Shown: positions 12,479-22,339 of the stretch, one piece after another | Layout of the letters: every line of letters begins with the position of its first letter | Position numbering within the stretch: position 1 is the first letter of the stretch | Source: Omphiscola glabra | Taxonomy: Eukaryota > Mollusca > Gastropoda > Lymnaeidae | NCBI GenBank assembly: GCA_964017045.1 | Contig: OZ024798.1 | Coordinates: 32,416,347 to 32,480,346 of the forward strand | Reading direction: 5' to 3' | DNA length: 64,000 nucleotides | Notes under the pieces: model-generated | The model's input: the letters and a program-made list of their open reading frames with translations, nothing else | What the model was told of the DNA's origin: nothing | Database searches by the model: none | Program-made: the position numbers and the translations under genes

Positions 12479-12665
12479 CAGTGGCGTAGTGAGGGGGGGG
12501 GGAAAGGGGGCATCATGCCCCGGGCGCTACTCACAAAGGGGCGCCAAATGGTATATTTTACTATAATATTGTATGGTTTTCGAATAGGGGGGGGCGCTAA
12601 AAAGGTATTGGGGGCGCTAAAAAGGTATTGTGCCCCGGGCGCCAGTTAAGCTCGCTACGCCACTG
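12479..12665 (+). mobile_element. hAT-like MITE (CAGTGGCGTAG family), 187 bp, perfect 8-bp TSD
   Basis: Begins CAGTGGCGTAGTGAGG and ends GCTACGCCACTG. Flanked by the perfect direct repeat CTTGTCGT (12471-12478 and 12666-12673). The interior holds CCCCGGGCGC modules and a repeated GGCGCTAAAAAGGTATTG. Termini beginning CAG and an 8-bp duplication are diagnostic of hAT elements. Non-autonomous, no coding. Sister copies are at 15352-15538 (same orientation) and 35248-35416 (inverted). Confidence 0.93.
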
Positions 12666-12955
12666 CTTGTCGTACGGATCATCTTAGAGGAGGTCGTGGT
12701 GGTTGGCTTGTCGTACGGATCATCTTAGAGGAGGTCGTGGTGGTTGGCTTGTCTTACAGATCATCTTAGAGGAGGTCGTGGTGGTTGGCTTGTCGTACGG
12801 ATCATCTTAGAGGAGGTCGCGGTGGTTGGCTCGTCATACGGATCATCTTAGAGGAGGTCGTGGTGGTTGGCTTGTCGTACGGATCATCTTAGAGGAGGTC
12901 GCGGTGGTTGGCTAGTCGTACGGATCATCTTAGAGGAGGTCGTGGTGGTCAGGCA
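12666..12955. repeat. Minisatellite, 41-bp unit, 7 copies
   Basis: The unit begins CTTGTCGTACGGATCATC and ends GTGGTGGTTGG. The adjacent MITE inserted into the first unit: its target duplication is the CTTGTCGT at the unit start. Confidence 0.93.
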
Positions 12956-13325
12956 TGTTAAGATAAATGAGAAACGAACTGACCTGAAGCTGGATCTTTA
13001 ATTTTTAATCAGAAACGTTTTATGGAGTGAACTATTTTGTTTCTGACCGCTATAGTTTCTCAGCAGACTATATAAATAATTGCTGCCAGTGTAAAGCAAA
13101 ATTGGTTATGATGCTGACCCATTCCTTCATCTCCTCGTTTTCAAATGTTTATATTCATTAGTTTATCTGGAAATAGTTCATCAGAAATTAAAAGGCAGTT
13201 TTTGTCATTTTTTCTGTGATACAAATCATCTTTTGAAAAGTTTTTGCCCATTAGACTCACCCACGCGCACAATAAGATAATCACATAACTGACTTTAAAC
13301 AAGTTTTTATACATCTACCGTTACT
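12956..13325. other. Unassigned non-coding DNA
   Basis: No gene signal seen. Confidence 0.4.
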
Positions 13326-13361
13326 CCATAAATATCACGTACAATACCTTTATCTACAATA

Positions 13362-13600
13362 CATGTGTCTACCATGCCTGTGTCTACAATGCTTGACTGT
13401 GTCTACAATACATGTGTCTACAATACATGTGTCTACCATACCTGTGTCTACAATGCATGTGTCTACAATACCTGTGTCTACAATACCTGTGTCTACAATA
13501 CCAGTGTCTAAAATAAGTGTCTACAATAACTGTGTCTAAAATAAGTGTCTGCAATAACTGTGTCTACAATACCCGTGTCTACAATGCTTGTGTCTGTCCT
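13362..13600. repeat. Minisatellite, about 15-bp unit, about 14 copies
   Basis: The unit is GTGTCTACAATACCT with length variants (deleted copies reading AAATAAGTGTCTA near 13511-13550). Confidence 0.9.
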
Positions 13601-13719
13601 TGTTTTTTAAAAAAAGCTTTAACACTTTGGAGTGTTTCCATAATTTTAACAATGTTAAGTGTTTTTTTTCTTCTTGGATTTAATTGTACAACATGGTAAC
13701 TAGCTTTCGAAACTGTGAC

Positions 13720-13871
13720 CAGAGGCGTAACTGGATTTTTGGCGCCCTTGGCTAATTTATTTTTTTAATAATAAAAATTAAAAAATTAGAGATTTAGCGG
13801 CGCCCTTTTGAGCTGGCGCAGGCCGACGCCCTTGGCAACTGCCCCAATGCCAAGCCGTTGTTACGCCTCTG
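13720..13871 (+). mobile_element. hAT-like MITE (CAGAGGCGTAAC family), 152 bp, perfect 8-bp TSD
   Basis: Terminal inverted repeats CAGAGGCGTAAC and GTTACGCCTCTG. Flanked by perfect ACTGTGAC at 13712-13719 and 13872-13879. The interior contains repeated GGCGCCCTTGGC-like modules. No coding potential. It inserted into the first unit of the 27-bp array that follows. Confidence 0.92.
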
Positions 13872-14165
13872 ACTGTGACAGGCGATCTTGTTTTGGCAGT
13901 TGTGACGTGATAGGCGATCTTATTTTGGCAACTGTAACAGGCGATCTTATTTTGGCAGTTGTGACAAGCGATCTTATTTTGGCAACTGTAACAGGCGATC
14001 TTATTATGGCAGTTGTGACAGGGAATCTTTTTTTGGCAACTGTAACAGGCGATCTTATTTTGGCAGTTGTGACAGGGGATCTTATTTTGGCAGCTGTAAC
14101 AGGCGATCTTATTTTGGCAACTGTAACAGGCGATCTTATTTAAGCAGTAGTGACAGGCGATCTTA
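13872..14165. repeat. Minisatellite, 27-bp unit, about 11 copies
   Basis: The unit contains ACAGGCGATCTTATTTTGGC with alternating AACTGTA and AGTTGTG ends. Since 27 is nine codons, it gives open nine-residue repeat frames on both strands (for example GDLILATVT on the plus strand). These are considered incidental. Confidence 0.92.
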
Positions 14166-14484
14166 TTTTTAAAAGCACGACGAGCGATTTTAAGATTTTG
14201 AAATTGAAAGCGCACAGAATTAATGTCATCACTCAATATTTTACGTTTTTAAAAAAAATAATTTTAGAACAAATTAAAATAGCGATTCATTTTACATGGG
14301 CTAGATTGTCTCCTCACAGTTATGTGCTCTCATATTCTGTTGTGATTAGAACATCATGAACGCTGGGTGGTAGGCCAGGCACTGCTTTATTTCGTTAACA
14401 CGATTTTACTAAATAATTGCGCTCACAAGAAACGCCGTGGCGCCTCGCGGCCGTGCTGCACGGGTTGCGGGGCACTGTGTACGG

Positions 14485-14690
14485 CACTGTTAATGTTAAT
14501 TCTTCAATTTTACTAAAATAAACTACCACACATGACATCCGGATAGCATTGAGCTTAATGGTACCAGGGTGCGAATGGCGCCGATGCGTGTCCGGGTCCA
14601 TTTTGACTAATGCTATTCGGCTGTCATTTGTAGTAGTTTATTTTAGTTAAAATGAAGAATTAAGTTTACAAACGTATAGTCCATGCAACT
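14485..14690. mobile_element. Palindromic MITE (copy 1), about 200 bp
   Basis: The left arm (TTCTTCAATTTTACTAAAAT, then AAACTACCACACATGAC, then GATAGCATTGAG) is the inverse of the right arm (CTAATGCTATTCGG, then GTCATTTGTAGTAGTTTA, then GAAGAATTAAGTTTACAAAC). The arms are about 75 bp each and flank a short GC-rich centre with GGTACC. The same family lies at 53931-54132 with the centre inverted. The left end here is truncated or diverged. No coding. Confidence 0.85.
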
Positions 14691-14812
14691 ATCTTTCATT
14701 TGATACCTCATTTGGTCTTAAAAACCCAACAATAATATGTTTAATCGTTTTTTAATCCCAACCTCTCAATTCTGGTACCCGTGTACCTATAGGTGCAGCC
14801 TTAAAGGAAATC
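14691..14812. mobile_element. Dispersed block shared with 54295-54412
   Basis: The segment TTTGGTCTTAAAAACCCAAC to CTATAGGTGCAGCC is about 80-85% identical by eye to 54300-54405. In both places it follows the palindromic MITE, so MITE plus block probably moved as one larger repeat. Confidence 0.75.
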
Positions 14813-15343
14813 CATCAAAAATTAAATGTATGTAAATTATAAATGTCAATATCATTTGTTTCTATATTAGATAATATAGACATAGTGTTTTCAAAATGAA
14901 AGGGTTAGTGAGCTCGATTCGATTCGTTTGAGAATCACTGGCATATGTTTTATTTGTTTCATATTTTTCACACCCTTTAAGGGCCCAATTAATACATTTT
15001 TCACACCACACAATAGCGCCCAGCCCACATGAACACCGTGTTGATATTTCAAACAACACACACGTGATGTGAAACCAACAGAGTTCCTCTTATCACATCA
15101 CACCAACATTTCTCATTTAATGACACTTCAGAAGGACGGGTGGCACGCTTGGGTCATGCATCACTGAAAATTGAACGCAAACATTACAGAAAAAAATAAT
15201 ACACGTGTTTGGACAGGAGAACAGGCCATTGATTATTTCTAAAGCGTCAAGTAGGACAAAATGAATTCTGTTTGATAAACTTCGTAAATGCAAATTTTGG
15301 AATCGTCCCAACAAAAACACTAGACACGGCTGAAAATGTGACA
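14813..15343. other. Unassigned non-coding DNA
   Basis: No gene signal; short minus-strand frames lack similarity. Confidence 0.4.
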
Positions 15344-15351
15344 GTGTCAAG

Positions 15352-15538
15352 CAGTCGCGAAGTGAGGTGGGGGCAAGGGGGGCATCATGCCCCTAGCGCT
15401 ACTCACAATGGGGCGCCAAATGGTATATTTTACTTTAATATTTTATGGTTTTCGAATGGGGGGGGGGCGCTAAAAAGGTATTGGGGGCGCTAAAAAGGTA
15501 TTGTGCCCCGGGCGCGAGTTAAGCTCGCTACGCCACTG
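15352..15538 (+). mobile_element. hAT-like MITE (CAGTGGCGTAG family), 187 bp, perfect 8-bp TSD
   Basis: The same element as 12479-12665, with a slightly mutated left end (CAGTCGCGAAGTGAGG) and an intact right end GCTACGCCACTG. Flanked by perfect GTGTCAAG at 15344-15351 and 15539-15546. Same length as its sister copy and only a few substitutions. Confidence 0.93.
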
Positions 15539-15628
15539 GTGTCAAGTGTTTATTGTTTGGGGTATATGTCTAGAATGTTGGCTTTATAAATTGACTGAAA
15601 ATACTCTTGATATACGCACACACTTACA

Positions 15629-16372
15629 TCCTCCCCGACATCCTACCACTCACAAATCCCCTCACACACTCATCCAGTCATCATACCACTCACAAATCCC
15701 TCTCACACACTCATCCAGTCATCATACCACTCACAAATCCCTCTCACACACTCATCCAGACATCCTACCACTCACAAATCCCCTCACACACTCATCCAGA
15801 CATCCTACCACTCACAAATCCCCTCACACACTCCTCCAGTCATCCTTCCACTCACAAATCCCCTCACACACTCCTCCAGTCATCCTTCCACTCACAAATC
15901 CCCTCACACACTCCTCCAGTCATCCTTCCACTCACAAATCCCCTCACACACTCATCCAGTCATCCTTCCACTCACAAATCCCCTCACACACTCCTCCAGT
16001 CATCCTACCACTCACAAATCCCCTCACACACTCCTCCAGTCATCCTTCCACTCAAAAATCCCCTCACACACTCCTCCAGTCATCCTACCACTCACAAATC
16101 CCCTCACACACTCCTCCAGTCATCCTTTCACTCACAAATCCCCTCACACACTCCTCCAGTCATCCTTTCACTCACAAATCCCCTCACACACTCCTCCAGT
16201 CATCCTTTCACTCACAAATCCCCTCACACACTCCTCCAGTCATCCTTTCACTCACAAATCCCCTCACACACTCCTCCAGTCATCCTTTCACTCACAAATC
16301 CCCTCACACACTCCTCCAGTCATCCTTTCACTCACAAATCCCCTCACACACTCCTCCAGTCATCCTTTCACG
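15629..16372. repeat. Minisatellite, 40-bp unit, about 19 copies
   Basis: The unit is CATCCTACCACTCACAAATC followed by CCCTCACACACTCCTCCAGT. The last third is homogenised for the CATCCTTTCACTC variant. The C+A-rich plus strand has almost no stops, giving two long overlapping frames (325 and 352 codons) of Ser/Thr/Pro/His repeats that I do not accept as genes. Confidence 0.95.
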
Positions 16373-16640
16373 CACCCAACCACCCACAGACCTTACAACT
16401 AACACACCAACCCAGACACCCTCCCACCCCCAGACACCCTCCCACCCCCAGACACCCTCCCACCCCCAGATACCCTAACACTCACCCACCCACAATACAC
16501 CCACCCACCAAACCAGACACCCTCCTCCGACACATCCAGCCACCACATACACACCCACACAGCACACACCAAGCCAGACACCCCAACAACCACACGCCAA
16601 CCCAAGCACCCGACAACAAACACACCCACAAACAATTTCC
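16373..16640. repeat. C+A-rich low-complexity tail with 18-bp repeat
   Basis: Contains about four copies of ACACCCTCCCACCCCCAG (16417-16470) within ACCC/CACA-rich DNA. It appears to be decayed relatives of the 40-bp array. Confidence 0.75.
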
Positions 16641-16887
16641 AAGTAACTGTTTTCAAGCTTATTGAGTTTATCAACAACAGAAATCTTTAAAATATTTCAA
16701 GGAACTGCTGGGATTTAATTTATTTGACATTTCTTTTGTTAAAAATTTGAAAAAATTTAATGATGCACTTAATCGGGGAGGGGGAGGAGGCAGGGGGGGG
16801 GTGGAAGTAAAAATAACTTTCTGAGAGTTTAAAAAAGAAAATAAACATTAACAATATAAGAATTATTTCTAAAAAAAAAACTTCTCC

Positions 16888-17003
16888 ACAATCTTTGATA
16901 TACTTCTCTTGATCATAGACCACGTTTTTGATATGCTTCTCTTGATCATAGACCACGTTTTTGATATACTTCTCTTGATCATAGACCACGTTTTTGATAT
17001 GAC
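16888..17003. repeat. Minisatellite, 33-bp unit, about 3.5 copies
   Basis: The unit contains CTTCTCTTGATCATAGACCA and GTTTTTGATAT. Thirty-three bases are 11 codons, which explains a short minus-strand repeat frame. Confidence 0.9.
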
Positions 17004-17780
17004 AGCGTGAACGGTACTATTATCAAAATTTTAAAGTGAGTGTCTGAGAAGGTGAAGTAGATTCAGGGGACGAGTTATCATCTTTTATTATGGCTTGAAC
17101 TTTGAATTTATTGATCAAAGGTTGCCAGGCCACAGCCGTTCCAGTGCAAGAGTGGGAAAAAACAAATTAATCAAAGGATCGCTAATGGCTGTGCACTATA
17201 AGGAGAAATCAAAGATGCGATAAAATACTTAAGGGCTTGCATGCAATATAATAAAAGATTCTTAGAGATTGAGGAATATAAGAGAAATATAAATTGACTG
17301 CTACAAGAGAAATAGCTGTGAAATTACTGTAAACTTTAACTAAAATGTCTCAATATATCGCAGTGATTAAGGAAATTATAAGGAAAGGAGGTTACAATAT
17401 CTGAAGTTTTGTATTTCTTTGTGCAAGAGGTGTAAAAAAATTATTGATTTATAAATTTTGAGTGACATTATACATGTGGCAATGTGTCTCTAAATAGTAA
17501 GCAGGTAACACGCAGTCCTGCACTCTGTGCTGAACACCAGGGTGACACGTACACACCCACCGACATTTTAAAAATGTAGCACAGTGCTGTTTGCTGGGTA
17601 TTGTTCAGACTAGATCTATTCAAGCTCGGCGAGTGACCCTCCAGTGGCCAACACGTGTCCAGAGTGTACCTTGCGCCTTCTGCTTGGATCTAGCTCTGGC
17701 GTAGATCCACTTTCTTATCCAACATGATTAAGGCTCGTTATGAAACGTCAGTTTATTGCTGGTTACGTATGTTTTTTCAT
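17004..17780. other. Unassigned non-coding DNA
   Basis: No gene signal on either strand; AT-rich to about 17480, then more balanced composition to 17720. Confidence 0.4.
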
Positions 17781-17794
17781 ACTTTGATTTACTG

Positions 17795-17955
17795 GTTAAA
17801 TCCAGAGTTATACACCGTGTTTATTTAATCACTGCCATTCTTTTGAATAACCTGTTTAATAAGCTGTTGAATAACCTGTTTAATAAGCAGTGTTTCTTTC
17901 AGATATTTCCCCCCGAGGGGGCACTTTTGACGTTCGGGGGGGGGGGGGGCAGTGC
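17795..17955 (+). mobile_element. Short relative of the 24-bp array element at 21.5 kb
   Basis: Holds a flank with ATCCAGAGTTATACA, then only two units of TTGAATAACCTGTTTAATAA, then AGTGTTTCTTTCAG and a GC-rich CCCCCCGAGGGGGCAC module ending in poly(G). The same flank and module surround the 25-copy array at 21470-22230, but the module there is in the opposite orientation. This suggests a dispersed element carrying an expandable internal repeat. Confidence 0.65.
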
Positions 17956-18316
17956 CAGTTTTTCAGTGGCCAGAGGCGTAGCTAAGGGGAGGCAGATGGG
18001 ACACATGTCCCCGGGCGCCAGACTAGCGGGGCATCTAATGGGCTATAGTGTTAATGGATGAAAATAATAGGTTTCAGAGTTTAGCGGGGTGGGGGGGGGG
18101 GGGTTAAAAATGAATCTTGTCCCCTGTCTTCAAAGACTCACGTCAGTGACGTAGAAGTGGGGGGGGGGGGGGCGAACATTTGGTCTTCCCATGTGTCATT
18201 TTTTCTTTAGATAGAGCGGCGGGATTTTCGGACATCTGCAGAGTTTCTATCGAGAAAGGTAGCGTGGCAAAAAAGTTAACCCACCTAGGGTGGCGCTAAC
18301 ACTAGGCACGCCGCTG
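17956..18316 (+). mobile_element. Composite or nested hAT-like MITE fragments
   Basis: Two GGCGTAG/GACGTAG-type starts (CAGAGGCGTAGCTAAGG at 17971 and CAGTGACGTAGAAG at 18144) and one inverse end (GCACGCCGCTG, ending 18316). The outer flanks GGCAGTGC (17948-17955) and GGCAGTGT (18317 onward, offset by one G) nearly match. Boundaries and nesting order are uncertain; long poly(G) runs interrupt both. Confidence 0.5.
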
Positions 18317-19014
18317 GGCAGTGTATATATCAGCACCAAATTTGGCTGTCATGGCAAGTAATTTTTATCGGGAAGTAGGGCAGCAGAAAATGTGTGATTG
18401 TTTAACAATCAAAAGGTGCATTTTGGAGTATACATGATTCGAATGTTTTGATAAGACTTTCATTTGATCGGGGGAAATAATTTTTCAAGCATCGGGGTAG
18501 GCATTATGGCGACCAGTGCCAGACACAAACTAAATTCATTCTGGTTGTGGTGTGCCGAAGTGAATCATTTGACACAAGATTAGATTCAACCCGGTAGTCA
18601 CATTGATCGACGTCAAGGGAAAAAAAAAGGGGGGGGGGGGGTAGCAGAAATTGAGGAATCCGACGAGTTTGAGCAAAAATGAGGGCTAGGGTCACCTTAA
18701 TTTAGAAATAATAAATTCAAAATGCAGTGATGCATTGTGGTGCAAATTTTTCTTCTTCTATTTCTGACTATTAAGGGCCCACGATCAATTTATTGATCAT
18801 TATGGCTCCTATGAATGCAGATGGGATTTGCAATGTTTCTGTGCCTGGTGTTGATGCGGATATTTCACTGGTAACAAGAGTTACCTAGTAAGGGTATCAT
18901 GCATTGTATTCAATGTATCTTTAAGACAATGTGTGAAGGGGCATTTCAAACGTTTATATATTTACTGTTAGATGTCTCGTAGTAAAATGCTAAGAATACA
19001 TCAACATACACCAA
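18317..19014. other. Unassigned non-coding DNA
   Basis: No gene signal. A poly(G) run is at 18628-18641. Confidence 0.4.
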
Positions 19015-20085
19015 CTATATGTGGACCACAAATCAGGTTATGATAGCATAGACAGGAAATACATGAACGATGCTGTGCTGGAACTTGGAGTCCTTAAAAA
19101 ACTTACCCGACTCATACATATGACGATGGATAACTACAAAAGTAGAATCAAATTACAGAGGGAGTACTTGAGGGAGTTTCCAATCAATCTGGGCCTCAGA
19201 CAAGGAAATCCGTGTATCATTTTCAACAAAACTTTAGAAAAAAGCATTAGAAACATACGTGTGAGCACCTGAGAGGTGGTACAGAACAACCAGAAGGAAC
19301 TTTATAAAGCCAGCCACTGCAATACCTGGCCTACACAGACGATATAGCGCTACTTGGTAGAAACAGCATTGATGATATAATTAAAACTTTCAGGGAACTT
19401 GAAGATGTGACGGTCAAAGCTGGTCTTGATGTAAATAAAGCGAAGGCAATATTTATGATAATGTCAGGAAATACGCACTGATGACTTCATCAATATGAAC
19501 ATCTACGCCTTTGAGAGGGTAGCTACTTTCAAATATCTAGGGGTGACTATAAATAAGCAAGAGGAAATACAATCGGAGGTGCAAGAAAGAATAACAGCAT
19601 GCAACCGTTCTTATTTCAATTTACAAAAGCTACTTCAAAGCAAAAATCTCGCTAAGGGAACAAAGAAGGCAGTATACACCACTATCACAAGACCAGTAGT
19701 GAGACTTGGTTCCTACCAGAAAAGCAGAGAACCTGCTAAATATATGACCCGATGATAGACAATTTTGTTTTGGGAATCCGTGCAAACTAAGAGCTATATC
19801 AATTGTACAAATACCCATCCATAGTCACAACAATATAAAAAAAAGGCAGATTGCCCTAGGCAGGACACATTGAAAGGATGCCGGATTCTGGAGCAACAAA
19901 AACGATCTACAGGCAGAAACCTAGGGGCAGACGGCTCACTGGTCGACCAAGACTGAGATGGATTGACGATGTAGAGAAGAGCTTACAAAGGTTGGGGTTC
20001 GCACATGGAGGTGTAAAGCGATGGATCGATCCCAATGGAAGAATGGGGTGGAGCAGGCCAGGGCCTTAAATGGGATGAAGCGCCA
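19015..20085 (+). pseudogene. Decayed non-LTR retrotransposon reverse transcriptase (RTE-like)
   Basis: Pieces of one reverse transcriptase are readable in order but in different frames. At about 19021: VDHKSGYDSIDR, the equivalent of the F-D-x-x-x-A-F-D-S motif, then GLRQGNPC (usually GLRQGDxLS). At about 19330: AYTDDIALLGRN, the catalytic Y-x-D-D box. At about 19501: FERVATFKYLGVTIN, the thumb-associated F-x-Y-L-G motif, then QERITACNRSYFNLQKLL. At 19866-20070: GHIERMPDS, then RGRRLTGRPRLRWIDDVEKS. Frameshifts and stops between the pieces show it is dead, and the N-terminal endonuclease is missing. The C-terminal signature links it to the tail at 5698-5841. Confidence 0.85.
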
Positions 20086-21465
20086 CTGATGTAAACATTT
20101 CAGACATTTGGGTGGGAAGCGCTAGAAATAACGATTATAACAAGACATCACTAACTCTTCCACCAGTACAATATTAAATAAATTCAGTCCAATTGGGAGC
20201 CCTTAGGGTATGCTAAAATAGTTTTACATTTTGAACGAAAAAGAAAAACCAAAAACATACGTTTATTTCAAAATATTTCCAAGTTTCACCAAAGTCAAAA
20301 AGAAAAAAAGCTTTTCTGTACAAAAGGCTAAAGACTATATCTTTATGGGTTTTCAAAATTGGTATGTATTTATAAATCATATGTAAACGACATAATTGTT
20401 CAGAAGTCAAGAATTGTTTACAAAAGACTCATATATTTATTAATGTGTGATTTTTTTTCGTATAAATTATAAAAGTTTCAATTCTCAATATTCAGTTGAT
20501 TGAAATGTTAATTAAGAAATTTAGACTACTATAATTTGCTTCAGATCATTATAACTTGCCTCTTCGATATTATACTTGAAAACAATTGTTTTACCAATTC
20601 CACATAATTTTTTTTTAACTACTACCAAAAATGGCATTTACAAGATAATCGAAATACTAGATTTTTTTTATTCGTTGTTTAAATATATATTATATTCTTT
20701 CTACTGGATTATCATCTTAAAATAATTTTTTTTAAATAGTTCAAGCAGCTGGGGAAGATTGTTTATTATTATTATATTAACAGAGAAAAGTCATTGGGGA
20801 TTAATAAATAAAGACTATTTTTTAAAGAAACTGTGTTAAAAAATTAGAAACACTCGATTTAATAATTATGATGAAATGTCCACTATTTGTATGTAACCGG
20901 TAAATTCCGAATTTTTTTGTTTTAAAATTATTATTATTATTATTTTTTAAATTTTCATTTTATCTATGTCAGCATACATCTATGGAATCTACTACATTAA
21001 AATGTTTGCTAAAAATGATTTTTTAAAGCATGATGCTATTATACAATATAATTTGAAAACAGATTGCACATGTTTATTTCTTAGCAAGAACTATATTTAA
21101 TTTACAGACATTTATATCGATGAAAAGGTAGTTTAATACAGGGTTATTAAAAAGTCTTTCAACTTTTGCAGCTGCAAAATGTAATTAAATGAAAGATACC
21201 AATATCTGCGAATCAGAAAAAGTAATATTTAGCTTATGATCAGGAGCGGCCAATTTTCAAAACAATACCATATTTATAATCGATTTCTGTGAGCCTTTAA
21301 CAAGATTAACCTGAACGCTATGGATCATCAATATATATCGAACAAAGCGATATTTTATTTGTTCCAATAATTGTAATCGATTAAAGGCACACATTTCAAT
21401 ACTTTTGAAAATTTTATAAAAATTAAATGTACAGTATTTTTCTTTTTTCTTTTTTTTTCTTACTC
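20086..21465. other. Long AT-rich unassigned interval
   Basis: Very AT-rich sequence with homopolymer T runs and short ATT/TTA simple repeats (20928-20950). No gene, RNA or transposon termini seen. Confidence 0.45.
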
Positions 21466-21469
21466 ATTT

Positions 21470-22230
21470 CCCCCCAGTGGGGCACTTGACTTGATCCGGG
21501 GGGGGGGGCAGTGCCCCCCCGGAGGTATGCCTGAAAGAAACACTGTTAATAAGGTGTTGAATAACCTGTTTAATAAGCTGTTGAATAACCTGTTTAATAA
21601 GCTGTTGAATAACATGTTTAATAAGCTTTTGAATAACCTGTTTAATAAGCTGTTGAATAACCTGTTTAATAAGCTGTTGAATAACCTGTTTAATAAGCTG
21701 TTGAATAACCTGTTTAATAAGCTGTTGAATAACCTGTTTAATAAGCTGTTGAAAAACCTGTTTAATAAGCTGTTGAATAACCTGTTTAATAAGCTGTTGA
21801 ATAACCTGTTTAATAAGCTGTTCAATAACCTGTTCAATAAGCTGTTCAATAAGCTGTTCAATAACCTGTTTAATAAACTGTTGAATAACCTGTTCAATAA
21901 GCTGTTGAATAACCTGTTTAATAAGCTATTGAATAACCTGTACAATAAGCTGTTCAATAACCTGTTTAATAAACTGTTGAATAACCTGTTTAATAAGCTG
22001 TTGAATAACCTGTATACTAAGCAGTTCAATAACCTGTTTAATAAGCTGTTCAATAACCTGTTTAATAAGCTGTTCAATAACCTGTTTAATAAGCTGTTCA
22101 ATAACCTGTTTAGTAAGCTGTTCAATAACATGTTTAATCACTCCGATGATTATATAATAATTGTCATAATTTGGATCACCTGTAAACCAATTACATCCAG
22201 AGTTATACAGCGTGTTGCTAGTAATAGATA
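21470..22230. repeat. 24-bp array (about 25 copies) inside a shared element
   Basis: The array spans about 21547-22137 with unit TTGAATAACCTGTTTAATAAGCTG. It encodes an eight-residue repeat (LLNNLFNK) on the plus strand and LLNSLLNR on the minus strand; both strands stay open for more than 220 codons. The left flank is a GC-rich module (CAGTGCCCCCCCGGAGGTATG, then CCTGAAAGAAACACTGTT). The right flank contains ACATCCAGAGTTATACAGCG. Both flanks recur at 17.8 kb. Asparagine/leucine repeats with no start context or conserved domain argue against a protein. Confidence 0.85.
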
Positions 22231-22339
22231 CTTAAATGTTAGTGCATTTAACTAATTGTACTATTTATGAATCTTTTCAAATACTTAAACCTGTAGTGAT
22301 CGACCCATCAATCCCTTGACACACACCTATATACATATG

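Noticed and set aside
12666..12955. The MITE duplication CTTGTCGT as chance array similarity
   Set aside because: Considered, because the array unit begins with the same bases. However, the left copy lies outside the complete units and the two sister MITEs have perfect duplications of unrelated sequence, so a true hAT duplication is the better reading.
15501..16665. Two long Pro/Ser/Thr/His repeat frames (325 and 352 codons)
   Set aside because: Overlapping frames produced by a stop-free C+A-rich 40-bp minisatellite; no homology, start context or splice signals.
21460..22255. Opposing 223- and 254-codon frames of Leu/Asn repeats
   Set aside because: Both strands are equally open because the 24-bp unit lacks stops. 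The flanks match a dispersed element, not a gene.
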